From an uncultured Aurantimonas sp. (lineage in GTDB: Bacteria > Pseudomonadota > Alphaproteobacteria > Rhizobiales > Rhizobiaceae), in the NCBI GenBank assembly GCA_947488615.1, contig CANKZU010000008.1, positions 100,383 through 164,382 of the forward strand: DNA of 64,000 nucleotides, given 5' to 3'. The notes under the pieces were generated by a model. The model did no database searches, had not been told where the DNA came from, and was given only the letters and a program-made list of their open reading frames with translations. A program made the position numbers and the translations under genes. Each line of letters opens with the position of its first letter. Positions within the stretch are counted from its first letter, which is position 1. Positions 54,430-63,887 of the stretch are shown in pieces.

Positions 54430-56309
54430 TGGCGACCGCGCTGAGCCGCCTCACCCGCCGCCGTTTTGGCCAATTGGCGCTGGCCGCCGGCGCAACGGCC
54501 GCGTTGCCGCGAACGCCCTTCGCCGAGGTCGCGACGGACACGCCGCTGCATGGCCTGTCGGCCTTCGGCGAGCTGAAATACGGCCCGGACTTCACCCATT
54601 TCGACTATGCGAGCCCCGAGGCCCCGCAGGGCGGCCAGATGAACCTCGCCGTGTCGAACTGGACCCTCAATCAGTCGCCCTCGACCTTCGACACGCTCAA
54701 CACCTTCGTGCTGCAGGGCAACGCGCCGCCGCGCATGGAGAGCCTTTACGACGCGCTGATGGTGTCGTCACTCGACGAGCCGGACGCGCTCTACTGCGCG
54801 CTCGCCGAGAGCGTCACGGTCTCGAAGGACCGCGATGCCTTCACCTTCAAACTGCGGCCGGAGGCCAAGTTCTCGACCGGCGAGCCGGTGACCGCCGACG
54901 ACATCGTCTTCACCTACGACACGCTGAAGGAGTTGGGCCATCCCAGCCTGCAAGTGGTGCTGCGGGCGGTCAGCGAGATCGTCGCGGACGACGCGCGGAC
55001 GGTTCGGATCGGCTTTTCCGGCGATCAGAGCTATCAGGACGCATTGAACGCCTTCGGCATCCCGATTGCCCCGCGCGCATTCTTCGAGGATAAGGAATTC
55101 GACCGGGTGAGCGGCGAGGCGATCCCCGGCAGCGGCCGCTTCGAGATCGCCCGTTCCGAATTCGGCCGCTTCATCGAATATCGCAAGCGCGACGACTATT
55201 GGGCGAAGGATTTGCCCTTCGCCAGGGGCCTCGACCACTTCGACACGCTGCGCATCGATTTCTTCCGCGACCGGCAGCCGGCGCTGGAAGCGTTCAAGAA
55301 GGGCATCATCACCTTCCGCGAGGAGTTCACGACCAAGGACTGGGCGACGGAGTACGATTTTCCAGCAGTGACGAGCGGCGCGGTGGTGAAACGGGAATTT
55401 CCCGGCGAGGAGCGGCCGAAATTCCAGTGCTGGGCGCTCAATCAGCGGCGAACGCGCTTCGCCGACAGTCGGGTACGCCATGCGATCAACATGTGCTTCG
55501 ACTTCGAATGGACCAACGCAAACCTTTTGTTCGGCCAGCGAATCCATTCCAACTCGCCGTTTCAGGGCTCGGGATTCGTCGCCGAAGGCAAGCCATCGAA
55601 GGCAGAGCTTGCGCTTCTGGAGCCGCTCCGGGGTGAAATACCGGACGACGTCTTCGGCGCGGTCTGGGTGCAGCCTGTCAGCGACGGCAGCGGCCGCGAT
55701 CGTGTGGTGCTGCGCGAGGCCACCCGGCTTTTCGCCGACGCCGGCTGGACGCGTCAGGGCAATCGGCTGGTCAACGAAGCAGGCGAAGCATTCCGCCTGG
55801 AGTTCATGACCCAGGGCCAGGAACAGCAGCGCGTCTATGCCAAATTCATGGAAACGCTGCGCCTCATCGGGATCGATGCCTCGACCCGGCTCGTCGACGC
55901 CGCGCAATATCAGGATCGAGTGAACCGCTTCGACTTCGACATGATCCTCGCCGCCTTCAGCCTCGGCGCGACCCCGACACGCGAGAGCCTGTCGCTTTTC
56001 TTCGGCAGCGAAGCGGCTAACCGTCCGGGCGCCTATAATTACCCCGGCATGGCGAGCGACGCGGTGGATACGCTGCTGGCCAAGGCGGGCTCGGCCAAGA
56101 GCCGCGACGATCTGGTGACGGCGATGCGCGCCCTCGACCGGGTCCTGCGCTGGCGCCTCGACTGGCTGCCGAACATCAATGCAAATGTTCACCGCGCGGC
56201 GTTCTGGAACATCTTCGGATTCCAGGACACCAAGCCGGACTACGGTTGGCCGGTGGAGAGTCTGTGGTGGTTCGACAAGGAAAAGGCCAAAGTGATCGGC
56301 CGCGCCTGA
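54429..56309 (+). CDS. Second YejA-type substrate-binding protein (Tat-exported)
   Basis: The 626-residue paralogue of the preceding protein (HGLSAFGELKYGPDFTHFDY, then YASPEAPQGGQMNLAVSN) has a twin-arginine signal, LTRRRFGQLALAAGATAA, instead of a Sec signal. Export in folded form is therefore likely. It starts one base inside the preceding gene stop (TGATG). The two proteins probably feed the same YejBE permease with different peptides. Similar tandem pairs occur in Hyphomicrobiales, from memory. The permease gene follows after 131 bases. Confidence 0.92.
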   Translation: MATALSRLTRRRFGQLALAAGATAALPRTPFAEVATDTPLHGLSAFGELKYGPDFTHFDYASPEAPQGGQMNLAVSNWTLNQSPSTFDTLNTFVLQGNAPPRMESLYDALMVSSLDEPDALYCALAESVTVSKDRDAFTFKLRPEAKFSTGEPVTADDIVFTYDTLKELGHPSLQVVLRAVSEIVADDARTVRIGFSGDQSYQDALNAFGIPIAPRAFFEDKEFDRVSGEAIPGSGRFEIARSEFGRFIEYRKRDDYWAKDLPFARGLDHFDTLRIDFFRDRQPALEAFKKGIITFREEFTTKDWATEYDFPAVTSGAVVKREFPGEERPKFQCWALNQRRTRFADSRVRHAINMCFDFEWTNANLLFGQRIHSNSPFQGSGFVAEGKPSKAELALLEPLRGEIPDDVFGAVWVQPVSDGSGRDRVVLREATRLFADAGWTRQGNRLVNEAGEAFRLEFMTQGQEQQRVYAKFMETLRLIGIDASTRLVDAAQYQDRVNRFDFDMILAAFSLGATPTRESLSLFFGSEAANRPGAYNYPGMASDAVDTLLAKAGSAKSRDDLVTAMRALDRVLRWRLDWLPNINANVHRAAFWNIFGFQDTKPDYGWPVESLWWFDKEKAKVIGRA

Positions 56310-56440
56310 GAATTTCCGCCCGTCGCGCCGCGGCGGGGCCGCGTTTTGCGATCCCCGCAAGGCGGGCTATCAAGACCAACCACGTCGTCCGGTCGCGAAT
56401 CGGCCGGCTCGCCTGACATCTCGGAGACGATTCCCCGCAC

Positions 56441-57571
56441 ATGGGCGCCTATATTCTTCGCCGTATCTTGCTGATGATCCCGACGCTGATCGGCATCATG
56501 GCGATTTCCTTCGCCGTCATCCAGTTCGCCCCCGGCGGGCCGGTCGAACAGGTCATCGCCAGCCTGCAGGGCGAGGCGGGCGGCGCCACCGACCGCGTCT
56601 CCGGCGGCGGCGGTGATTTCGGCAGCGGCCAGGGCGGCGGCGAAAACTCCGGCTATCGCGGCGCGCAAGGCCTCGACCCGGAATTCATCGCCCGGCTGGA
56701 AAAGCAGTTCGGCTTCGACAAGCCGCCGCTGGAACGCTTCGGCAAGATGCTTTGGGACTATAGCCGCTTCGATTTCGGCGAGAGCTATTTCCGCTCGATC
56801 TCGGTCCTCGACCTGATCCTGGAAAAGATGCCGGTGTCGATCTCGCTCGGCATCTGGATCACGCTTTTGTCCTATCTGATCTCGATCCCGCTCGGCATCC
56901 GCAAGGCCTTGAAGGACGGCTCCGCCTTCGACGTCTGGACGTCGGGTGTCGTCATCATCGCCTATGCGATTCCCGGCTTTCTGTTCGCCGTGATCCTGAT
57001 CGTGCTGTTCGCCGGCGGCTCGTTCTACGACTGGTTTCCGCTGCGCGGGCTTCTCTCGGACGGCGTGCGCGGCGACTGGTGCGCGCCGTGGTCGCCGGCA
57101 TTCGACCTTCCGAATTGCGTCACCCGGACAGTCCCGGATTATTTCTGGCATCTGACGCTGCCGCTGATCGCGATGTCGCTGTCCGCCTTCGCCACCACGA
57201 CGCTGCTCACCAAGAACTCGTTCCTCGACGAGATCCGCAAGCAATATGTGACGACAGCGCGGGCCAAGGGGCTATCGGAGCGGCGGGTGCTTTACGGCCA
57301 CGTCTTCCGCAATGCCATGCTGATCATCGTCGCCGGCTTTCCCGGCGCGTTCATCTCCGCCTTCTTCGCCGGCTCGCTGTTGATCGAGACGATCTTCTCG
57401 CTCGACGGTCTCGGCCTGCTGGGCTTTGAGAGCATTTACAAGCGCGATTATCCCGTGGTCTTCGCGACGCTCTACATCTTTTCCCTGATCGGACTGGTGA
57501 CGACGCTGATTTCCGACCTCACCTACACCTGGATCGATCCCCGCATCGACTTCGAAAAGCGGGAGGTCTGA
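56441..57571 (+). CDS. yejB: Peptide ABC transporter permease YejB
   Basis: The 376-residue permease has the DppB-type plan: an N-terminal helix ([20 protein letters not shown]), a long periplasmic loop with a Gly-rich insertion (about 45-80, [10 protein letters not shown]) seen in YejB proteins, then five further helices with the ABC permease EAA-like loop [20 protein letters not shown]. It forms the channel with YejE. It is one base from yejE and energised by the distant YejF. Confidence 0.94.
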   Translation: MGAYILRRILLMIPTLIGIMAISFAVIQFAPGGPVEQVIASLQGEAGGATDRVSGGGGDFGSGQGGGENSGYRGAQGLDPEFIARLEKQFGFDKPPLERFGKMLWDYSRFDFGESYFRSISVLDLILEKMPVSISLGIWITLLSYLISIPLGIRKALKDGSAFDVWTSGVVIIAYAIPGFLFAVILIVLFAGGSFYDWFPLRGLLSDGVRGDWCAPWSPAFDLPNCVTRTVPDYFWHLTLPLIAMSLSAFATTTLLTKNSFLDEIRKQYVTTARAKGLSERRVLYGHVFRNAMLIIVAGFPGAFISAFFAGSLLIETIFSLDGLGLLGFESIYKRDYPVVFATLYIFSLIGLVTTLISDLTYTWIDPRIDFEKREV

Positions 57572-57572
57572 T

Positions 57573-58805
57573 ATGGATGACGCTCTCAAGGACCGCCCGA
57601 ACCACGATCGCAATGCGCGCGACGATACCGCCGACACGGCCGCGCGCATCGCCTCGGAGCAGACCAGCGGCATCGCCCAGATGGCGCCGGAGGCCGAGTT
57701 CGTCCGGCGCCCGCGCCTGTCGCCGCTGAACCAGCGGCGCTGGCAGAACTTCAAGGCGAACCGGCGCGGCTACTGGTCCCTGTGGATTTTCGCATTCCTG
57801 TTCATCGTCACGCTGTTCGCCGAGTTCGTCGCCAACGACAGGCCGCTCTTGGTCGAATACAAGGGTGAGTTCTACTATCCGGTCGTGGTCGACTATCCGG
57901 AGGAGGTGTTCGGCGGCTTCCTGCCGGTGACCAACTATCGCGACCCCTTCGTGCAGGACGAGATCGCCGCCAATGGCTGGGCGATCTGGCCGCCGATCCG
58001 CTATTCCTTCCAGAGCGTCAACAACGAGATCCCGACGCCGGCGCCCTCCGCCCCCTCCTGGACCTTCTCGAAGGAGGAGCGCTGCCAGCGCTATCCTCTC
58101 GGCGTCGATGATCCCAATTGCAGCTTCGGCAACATGAACTGGCTCGGCACCGACGACCAGGCGCGGGACGTCGCCGCGCGGCTGATCTACGGCTTCCGGA
58201 TTTCCGTGCTGTTCGGCCTAATCCTCACCGCCGCATCGGCCGTCATCGGCGTCGCCGCCGGCGCCGTCCAGGGCTATTTCGGCGGCTGGATCGACCTTCT
58301 GTTCCAGCGCTTCATCGAGATCTGGTCGTCAATCCCAGTCCTGTACCTGCTGCTGATTATCGCCGCGATCCTGCCGCCCGGGTTCTGGGTGCTGCTCGGG
58401 ATCATGCTTTTGTTCTCCTGGGTCGCCTTCGTCGGCGTCGTTAGGGCGGAGTTCCTCCGGGCGCGCAACTTCGAATATGTCAACGCCGCGCGGGCGCTCG
58501 GGGTCGGCGACTGGACGATCATCACCCGCCACCTTCTGCCCAATGCGATGGTGGCGACGCTGACCTTCCTGCCCTTCATCCTCAACGGCTCGATCACCAC
58601 GCTGACCTCGCTCGACTTCCTCGGCTTCGGCCTGCCGCCGGGCTCGCCGTCGCTCGGCGAGCTGCTAGCCCAGGGCAAGAACAACCTGCAGGCGCCCTGG
58701 CTCGGCTTTTCCGGCTTCCTCGTGATATCCTTGATGCTTTCGCTGCTGGTCTTTGTCGGCGAGGCGGTGCGCGACGCCTTCGATCCGCGCAAGAGTTTCG
58801 GATGA
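57573..58805 (+). CDS. yejE: Peptide ABC transporter permease YejE
   Basis: The 410-residue permease has a charged cytoplasmic N terminus of about 60 residues, a first helix (YWSLWIFAFLFIVTLFAEF), a long periplasmic loop and the C-terminal permease domain with NAARALGVGDWTIITRHLLP, the EAA loop that contacts the ATPase. GGGAGG 6 bases upstream supports the ATG. In the usual operon yejF follows at once; here three other genes come between. Confidence 0.94.
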   Translation: MDDALKDRPNHDRNARDDTADTAARIASEQTSGIAQMAPEAEFVRRPRLSPLNQRRWQNFKANRRGYWSLWIFAFLFIVTLFAEFVANDRPLLVEYKGEFYYPVVVDYPEEVFGGFLPVTNYRDPFVQDEIAANGWAIWPPIRYSFQSVNNEIPTPAPSAPSWTFSKEERCQRYPLGVDDPNCSFGNMNWLGTDDQARDVAARLIYGFRISVLFGLILTAASAVIGVAAGAVQGYFGGWIDLLFQRFIEIWSSIPVLYLLLIIAAILPPGFWVLLGIMLLFSWVAFVGVVRAEFLRARNFEYVNAARALGVGDWTIITRHLLPNAMVATLTFLPFILNGSITTLTSLDFLGFGLPPGSPSLGELLAQGKNNLQAPWLGFSGFLVISLMLSLLVFVGEAVRDAFDPRKSFG

Positions 58806-58828
58806 GCGTGGGAGAGAAGGACTGACGC

Positions 58829-59083
58829 ATGAGCCGGATCGAGACCATCACGGAAGAGGTCGCCCTCGAAGAACTGCCCACTCGGCTGCGAGATCGCTTC
58901 AAGCCGGGAACATCCGTTCGCTTGACGATGGTCGGCGAAGCCAATGAGCCACCATTTACCCCGGAAGAAGTCGAGGCACGAAAGAACGATCTGCTCAAAT
59001 ATTGGGGGGCTTTCAGTCACCTTGGGACGACAACGGAAGAGGCGGTCGCGCGGATTCGGGCGCTTCGCGACGAATGGGATTGA
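58829..59083 (+). CDS. Putative antitoxin of a PIN toxin pair
   Basis: An 84-residue, strongly acidic protein (ITEEVALEELPTRLRDRF, then PGTSVRLTMVGE) with a likely helical C terminus (RKNDLLKYWGAFSHLG, TTEEAVARIRALRDEWD). It has no family I can name, but its size, charge, position directly before a PIN toxin and the stop/start overlap (TGATG) make it the antitoxin. AAGGA lies about 8 bases before the ATG. It starts 23 bases after yejE, inside the yej operon. Base composition is visibly more AT-rich than in yejE. Confidence 0.78.
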   Translation: MSRIETITEEVALEELPTRLRDRFKPGTSVRLTMVGEANEPPFTPEEVEARKNDLLKYWGAFSHLGTTTEEAVARIRALRDEWD

Positions 59084-59511
59084 TGGCCGCGAGATTTTAC
59101 TGCGACACCAACGTGTTTATTCAGCTGGGCGAACGATCCGACATTGACCTTCAACGTTTCGTTGAGCGTGTCGCGGACTCCGAAAGTCGCCTTGTCACAA
59201 GTGAGATGACCCTGGCGGAAATTCTGGTGAAACCGAAGCAGCAGGAACGCGGTGATCTGGTGGAGTTTTACGAAGATTTGCTGGTAACGCGACCCCTTCT
59301 CGAGATCGTCCCTGTTATCCGGCCAATTCTTCGCCGCAGCGCCGATTTACGGGCGAGCAACGCCAGCACCAAGTTGCCAGACGCTATCCATGTCGCGACG
59401 GCGATCGAAACTGCCTGTCATTGGGTCGTACCATCGGACAAACGTCTGCGGGTGCCCCTGCCATTGCGGCAGGTTGGAATCGAACAGCTCCGTGAGATTG
59501 ACGTTCGATGA
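59083..59511 (+). CDS. PIN domain ribonuclease toxin (VapC-like)
   Basis: The 142-residue PIN protein has D8 (FYCDTNVFIQLG), E46 (MTLAEILVKP), D100 (TKLPDAIHVATA) and D119 (VPSDKRL), the four metal ligands. It is therefore predicted to be an active RNase. It is more distant from the VapC at 22189 than a recent copy would be. The start overlaps the antitoxin stop and its own stop overlaps the CDF gene as ATGA. Base composition is more AT-rich than the flanking transporter genes. Confidence 0.9.
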   Translation: MAARFYCDTNVFIQLGERSDIDLQRFVERVADSESRLVTSEMTLAEILVKPKQQERGDLVEFYEDLLVTRPLLEIVPVIRPILRRSADLRASNASTKLPDAIHVATAIETACHWVVPSDKRLRVPLPLRQVGIEQLREIDVR

Positions 59512-60473
59512 GCGATCATTCTCCCAACCCTGATGATCACGACCATTCGCACGGCTTCACCGGCCACACCGCCGGGGCCAACGAGACGCGGATCGGCATC
59601 GCCGCGCTGCTGACCGGCCTGTTCATGGTCGCCGAGGTGGTCGGTGGCCTGATCTCCGGCTCGCTGGCGCTGCTCGCCGACGCCGCGCATATGCTGACCG
59701 ACTTCGCCGCGCTCGGGCTCGGCTGGTTCGCCTTCCGGCTGTCGCGGCGGCCCAGCGACGAGCGCCGCACCTTCGGATACGATCGGTTCGAGGTGCTGGT
59801 CGCCTTCGTCAACGGCCTGGCGCTGTTCGTCATCGCCGGCTTCATCGTCGTCGAGGCGGTGGAACGCTTGCAGGCGCCCGGCGACATTCTCGGCGGCACG
59901 ATGCTTGTCGTCGCGATCGGCGGGCTGATCGTCAACATCGTCGTCTTCGCGATCCTCAATGGCGCCGACCGCGACAATCTCAACATCCGCGGCGCGGTGC
60001 TGCATGTTCTGGGCGACCTGCTCGGCTCGGTCGCGGCGATCGTCGCGGCCGTCGTCATCCTCGCCACCGGCTGGACGCCGATCGATCCGATCCTGTCGGT
60101 GCTCGTCGCTGCTCTCGTCCTCGTCTCGGCCTGGCGGCTCGTGCGCGATGCCGGACATGTGCTTCTCGAAGGCACACCCAAAGGGCTCGACATGGCCGAC
60201 GTCGAGCCGCATCTGGTGGAGAGCGTCGCGGGTCTGCGCGAGGTCCATCACGTCCACGCCTGGTCGATCACGCCGGAGCGGCGTATGGCGACGCTCCACG
60301 CCTGCATCGAGGAAGCGGCGGACGGAACGGTGGTGACACGCGCGATCAAGATGGAATTGAAACGCCGCTTTGCGATCGGCCATGCCACGGTCGAGATCGA
60401 ACGCGATTGCTGCGCGGACCACGACCACGCACACCGGCACGACGACGCCAATTTGAAGGATCGATCCGCTTGA
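59508..60473 (+). CDS. Cation diffusion facilitator (ZitB/CzcD-like zinc exporter)
   Basis: The 321-residue CDF protein has a His-rich N terminus (DDHDHSHGFTGH) and C terminus (CCADHDHAHRHD), six membrane helices and the HxxxD-type metal sites in helices II and V (LADAAHMLTDFAALG, AVLHVLGDLLGSVAAI). That pattern fits Zn/Cd export. The C-terminal cytoplasmic domain (HHVHAWSITPERRMATLHAC) senses metal. It begins within the toxin stop (ATGA) and ends within the yejF start (TTGA), so it is fully embedded in the yej operon. Confidence 0.92.
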   Translation: MSDHSPNPDDHDHSHGFTGHTAGANETRIGIAALLTGLFMVAEVVGGLISGSLALLADAAHMLTDFAALGLGWFAFRLSRRPSDERRTFGYDRFEVLVAFVNGLALFVIAGFIVVEAVERLQAPGDILGGTMLVVAIGGLIVNIVVFAILNGADRDNLNIRGAVLHVLGDLLGSVAAIVAAVVILATGWTPIDPILSVLVAALVLVSAWRLVRDAGHVLLEGTPKGLDMADVEPHLVESVAGLREVHHVHAWSITPERRMATLHACIEEAADGTVVTRAIKMELKRRFAIGHATVEIERDCCADHDHAHRHDDANLKDRSA

Positions 60474-62128
60474 GCCCGATCACCACCGCAACCGCCGCTC
60501 CCCGCGACCCGCTTCTCGCCGTGGAGAACCTGTCCGTCGCCTTCCATCAAGGCGGCAAGACGCAGATCGCCGTGGACGATATTTCGTTCGCCATCGGCAA
60601 GGGCGAGACGTTGGCGCTGGTCGGCGAGTCCGGCTCCGGCAAGTCGGTCTCGGCGCTGTCGATCCTCAAGCTCTTGCCCTACCCCTCCGCGAGCCACCCC
60701 GGCGGCGCCGTGATGTTCGATGGCGAGAACCTCATCGACGATGACGAGCGCGATCTCAGAAAGGTGCGCGGCAACCGGATCTCGATGATCTTCCAGGAGC
60801 CGATGTCTTCGCTCAATCCGCTCCATACGATCGAGCGGCAGATCGGCGAGATCCTGAAGATTCACCGCGGCCTGCGTGATGAGGCGGCGCGCGAGCGCAC
60901 GCTGGAGCTGATGCGCCAGGTCGGCATCCGCGATCCGGAAAAGCGGCTCGGCGCCTATCCGCACCAATTGTCGGGCGGCCAGCGCCAGCGCGTGATGATC
61001 GCCATGGCGCTCGCCAACGAGCCGGACCTGCTCATCGCCGACGAGCCGACGACCGCGCTGGACGTGACGGTGCAGGCGCAGATCCTGGAGCTGTTGAAGA
61101 CCCTCCAGGCCGAGCGGCGCATGGCGATGTTGTTCATCACCCATGACCTCGGCATCGTCCGCAAGATCGCCGATCGGGTCTGCGTGATGTATCAGGGCAA
61201 GATCGTCGAGGAAGGGCCGACCGAGCGGATTTTCGCCGATCCCCAGCATGCCTACACGAAACATCTTCTCGCGGCCGAACCGAAGGGCAGCCCGCCCGCC
61301 GCCAACGCCAACGCGCCGGTGGTGATGGAAGCGGAAAACCTCAAGGTCTGGTTTCCGATCAAGACCGGCTTCTTCCGCCGCACCACCGACCATGTGAAGG
61401 CCGTCGACGGCATCGACATCACCGTGCGCGCCGGCCAGACCGTCGGCGTCGTCGGCGAGTCGGGCTCGGGCAAGACGACGCTCGGCCTGGCGCTATGCCG
61501 GATGATCTCCTCGCAAGGCGAAATCCGCTTCGAGGGGGAGCGCATCGACGAGCGCTCGTTCAAGGCGATGAAGCCGCTGCGCGAGAAGCTGCAGATCGTC
61601 TTCCAGGACCCCTATGGTTCGCTGTCGCCGCGCATGAGCATCGCCGACATCGTCGCCGAGGGCCTGGCGATCCACGAAAAACGGCTGACGCCCGCCGAAC
61701 GCGACGCCCGCGTCGTCGCCGCCCTGGACGAGGTCGGGCTCGACCCGGCGACCCGGTTCCGTTTCCCGCACGAGTTTTCCGGCGGCCAGCGCCAGCGCGT
61801 CGCCATCGCGCGCGCGATGGTGCTCAACCCGCGCTTCGTCATGCTCGACGAGCCGACCTCGGCGCTCGACATGAGCGTCCAGGCACAGGTCGTTGACCTT
61901 TTGCGCGATCTGCAGAAGAAGCACGACCTCGCCTATCTCTTCATCAGCCACGATCTGAAGGTTGTGCGGGCGCTCGCCAACGAGGTGATCGTGATGCGCA
62001 ATGGCGTTGTCGTCGAGCGCGGCCCGGCCGAGGAAATCTTCGACCGGCCGAAGACCGACTACACCAAGGCGCTGATGGCGGCTGCCTTCGACATCGCCGC
62101 CGTGCCGACCGAGGTCTTGTCCCAGTGA
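60470..62128 (+). CDS. yejF: Peptide ABC transporter duplicated ATP-binding protein YejF
   Basis: The 552-residue protein has two ABC ATPase domains in tandem, as in YejF. The first has Walker A in [13 protein letters not shown], signature [12 protein letters not shown] and Walker [13 protein letters not shown]. The second has [24 protein letters not shown] and [13 protein letters not shown]. It energises YejBE. The start is a TTG at 60470 overlapping the CDF stop (TTGA), with AAGGA 9 bases upstream. It ends in a GTGA overlap with a Nudix gene. It is separated from yejE by a toxin-antitoxin pair and a CDF gene. Confidence 0.94.
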   Translation: MSPITTATAAPRDPLLAVENLSVAFHQGGKTQIAVDDISFAIGKGETLALVGESGSGKSVSALSILKLLPYPSASHPGGAVMFDGENLIDDDERDLRKVRGNRISMIFQEPMSSLNPLHTIERQIGEILKIHRGLRDEAARERTLELMRQVGIRDPEKRLGAYPHQLSGGQRQRVMIAMALANEPDLLIADEPTTALDVTVQAQILELLKTLQAERRMAMLFITHDLGIVRKIADRVCVMYQGKIVEEGPTERIFADPQHAYTKHLLAAEPKGSPPAANANAPVVMEAENLKVWFPIKTGFFRRTTDHVKAVDGIDITVRAGQTVGVVGESGSGKTTLGLALCRMISSQGEIRFEGERIDERSFKAMKPLREKLQIVFQDPYGSLSPRMSIADIVAEGLAIHEKRLTPAERDARVVAALDEVGLDPATRFRFPHEFSGGQRQRVAIARAMVLNPRFVMLDEPTSALDMSVQAQVVDLLRDLQKKHDLAYLFISHDLKVVRALANEVIVMRNGVVVERGPAEEIFDRPKTDYTKALMAAAFDIAAVPTEVLSQ

Positions 62129-62787
62129 CCAAAGGCCATTACCGCGATCAGCTCGCCGACCAGCATCTGGATTTTCGGGTCATCGAGACCGAAACCCTGC
62201 ATGACGGCTTTCGGCCGCTCCAGGCGACGACGCTCCATCACGAACGTTTCGACGGCGAAGGCGAGCTCGGCCCCATCCGGCGGGAATACCTCGCCACCGG
62301 CGAGGTCGTCATCGTCATCCCGTACGATCCCGCCCGGGACGCCATCGTCGTCATTCGCCAGTTCCGCATCGCCGCCGCGCTGGTGCTCGATCTGGCGGCG
62401 GCGCTGGAATTGCCGGCTGGCCTGGTCGATCCGGGCGAAGACGGCGAGGCGGCGGCCCTGCGCGAGCTTCAGGAGGAGACGGGCCTCGTCGCCAAGGCCA
62501 TCGAGCGCTGCTACCGGATTCTGTCGTCGCCCGGCCTGACCACCGAGCACGCGACGATCTTTCTCGCCATCGTCGACGCGTCGGACCTCACCGATGCCGC
62601 CGGTAAGGACGACGAGCATGAGGACATCCGTCCGATCCTCGCCAAGGTCGACGATCTGATCGCCGCCGTCGACGACGGCCGTATCGAAAACGCCTTCCTG
62701 GTCGGCTGCGCCCATTGGTTCGCCCGCAAGGGGCGCGCGCGGGCACAGGTGCTGTCCGGAACACTCGACAGAGAGGACAAGCCTTGA
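62125..62787 (+). CDS. Nudix hydrolase, ADP-ribose/sugar-nucleotide pyrophosphatase type
   Basis: The 220-residue protein has a full Nudix box, GLVDPGEDGEAAALRELQEE followed by TGL (about residues 112-134), after a beta domain with GPIRREYLATGEVVIVIPYD as in ADP-ribose pyrophosphatase NudF. SSPGLTTEHATIFLAIVD after the box supports that type. The GTG start overlaps the yejF stop, and its stop overlaps the next TTG start; it is co-translated with both neighbours. Confidence 0.9.
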   Translation: MTKGHYRDQLADQHLDFRVIETETLHDGFRPLQATTLHHERFDGEGELGPIRREYLATGEVVIVIPYDPARDAIVVIRQFRIAAALVLDLAAALELPAGLVDPGEDGEAAALRELQEETGLVAKAIERCYRILSSPGLTTEHATIFLAIVDASDLTDAAGKDDEHEDIRPILAKVDDLIAAVDDGRIENAFLVGCAHWFARKGRARAQVLSGTLDREDKP

Positions 62788-63725
62788 CCATTCTCCTGTC
62801 CGTCACCGGCTTCGATCCGATGCGCTGGCGGGCGGCACTCCAGGCGGCCGGCGGTGATCGCCCGATCGTGCTGGAGCCGACGAGCAGCGCCGATGCGGCG
62901 ATCGACTACGCCGTCGTCTGGAAGCAGCCGCCGGGGCTTCTGGAAAACCTGCCCAACCTCAAGGCGATCTTCTCGCTCGGTGCGGGCGTCGACCATATTT
63001 TCGCGGACAAGCAGCTGCCCGATGTGCCGGTGGTCCGGATCGTCGCGGAGGACCTGTCGAGCCGGATGAGCGAATATATCGTCTGGCGCGTGCTCGACCA
63101 TTTCCGCCGCGGCCGCGCCTATCGCAGCCAGCAGGCGCAGAAAATCTGGCACGAGCGGATGCAGCCGGCCGCCCGCGAGATCACCGTCGGTTTCATGGGC
63201 TTTGGCGAACTCGGCCAGGATGCCGCTGCCAAGCTGAAACCGCTGGGCTTCCCCATCGCCGGCTGGAGCCGCACGCAAAAGACGGTCGTGGGCGCCGAAA
63301 CCTTCGCGGGCCAGGCCGGGCTCGACGGCTTTCTCGCCGCGACCGACATTCTCGTGGTGCTGCTGCCGCTGACCGCCGAGACGCGCGGCATCATCAACAC
63401 CGGCCTGCTGTCGCGCCTGAAGCGGCAGACGCCGCTCGGCGGTCCGGTCCTGATCAATGCCGGCCGTGGCGGCTTGCAGAACGAAGCGGCGATCCTCGAC
63501 GCGCTCGACCGCGATATTCTGATGGAAGCCTCGCTCGACGTCTTCAATGTCGAGCCGCTGCCCGCGTCGAGCCCGCTGTGGACCCATCCGCGTGTCTTCG
63601 TGACGCCGCACGCCGCCGCGATTTCCGATCCCGACGCATTGGCCCCGGAGGTCATGCGCCAGATCGCGGCACACGAGCGCGGCGAGACGCTGCGCGGCGT
63701 GGTCGATCGCGCGGCGGGCTACTGA
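62784..63725 (+). CDS. ghrA: D-2-hydroxyacid dehydrogenase, glyoxylate/hydroxypyruvate reductase A type
   Basis: The 313-residue oxidoreductase matches GhrA, which reduces glyoxylate and hydroxypyruvate with NADPH. It has an NAD(P) fold with VGFMGFGELGQDAAAKL and GWSRTQK (Ser/Arg after the second strand suggests NADPH), the catalytic Arg in INAGRGGLQNEAA, Glu in LDVFNVEPLP and His in VTPHAAAISDP. The TTG start (TTGA overlap) has GAGAGGA 6 bases upstream. Together with malate synthase G it could belong to glyoxylate metabolism. Confidence 0.9.
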   Translation: MTILLSVTGFDPMRWRAALQAAGGDRPIVLEPTSSADAAIDYAVVWKQPPGLLENLPNLKAIFSLGAGVDHIFADKQLPDVPVVRIVAEDLSSRMSEYIVWRVLDHFRRGRAYRSQQAQKIWHERMQPAAREITVGFMGFGELGQDAAAKLKPLGFPIAGWSRTQKTVVGAETFAGQAGLDGFLAATDILVVLLPLTAETRGIINTGLLSRLKRQTPLGGPVLINAGRGGLQNEAAILDALDRDILMEASLDVFNVEPLPASSPLWTHPRVFVTPHAAAISDPDALAPEVMRQIAAHERGETLRGVVDRAAGY

Positions 63726-63765
63726 ACCCGCGCCGCGGCGGCGGCGTCATGTCCGCTCGATCTTG

Positions 63766-63808
63766 GATCCAAAAACAGTCGAGGACCCGATCGGGTGATC
63801 GGATCCTC
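63766..63808 (-). terminator. Rho-independent terminator for the chemoreceptor gene
   Basis: GAGGACCCGATC (63781-63792) and GATCGGATCCTC (63797-63808) form a 12-bp stem with one mismatch and a GGGT loop. Read leftward it is followed by GACTGTTTTTGG, so it ends the minus-strand chemoreceptor transcript and separates it from convergent ghrA. Confidence 0.75.
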
Positions 63809-63887
63809 GGCATTGTTGCTTAAGGAATGGGCCTTCGAACCAGCGGACAACCGACGAATGCCGCCGATCATCCGATTGGAAAGAGAA

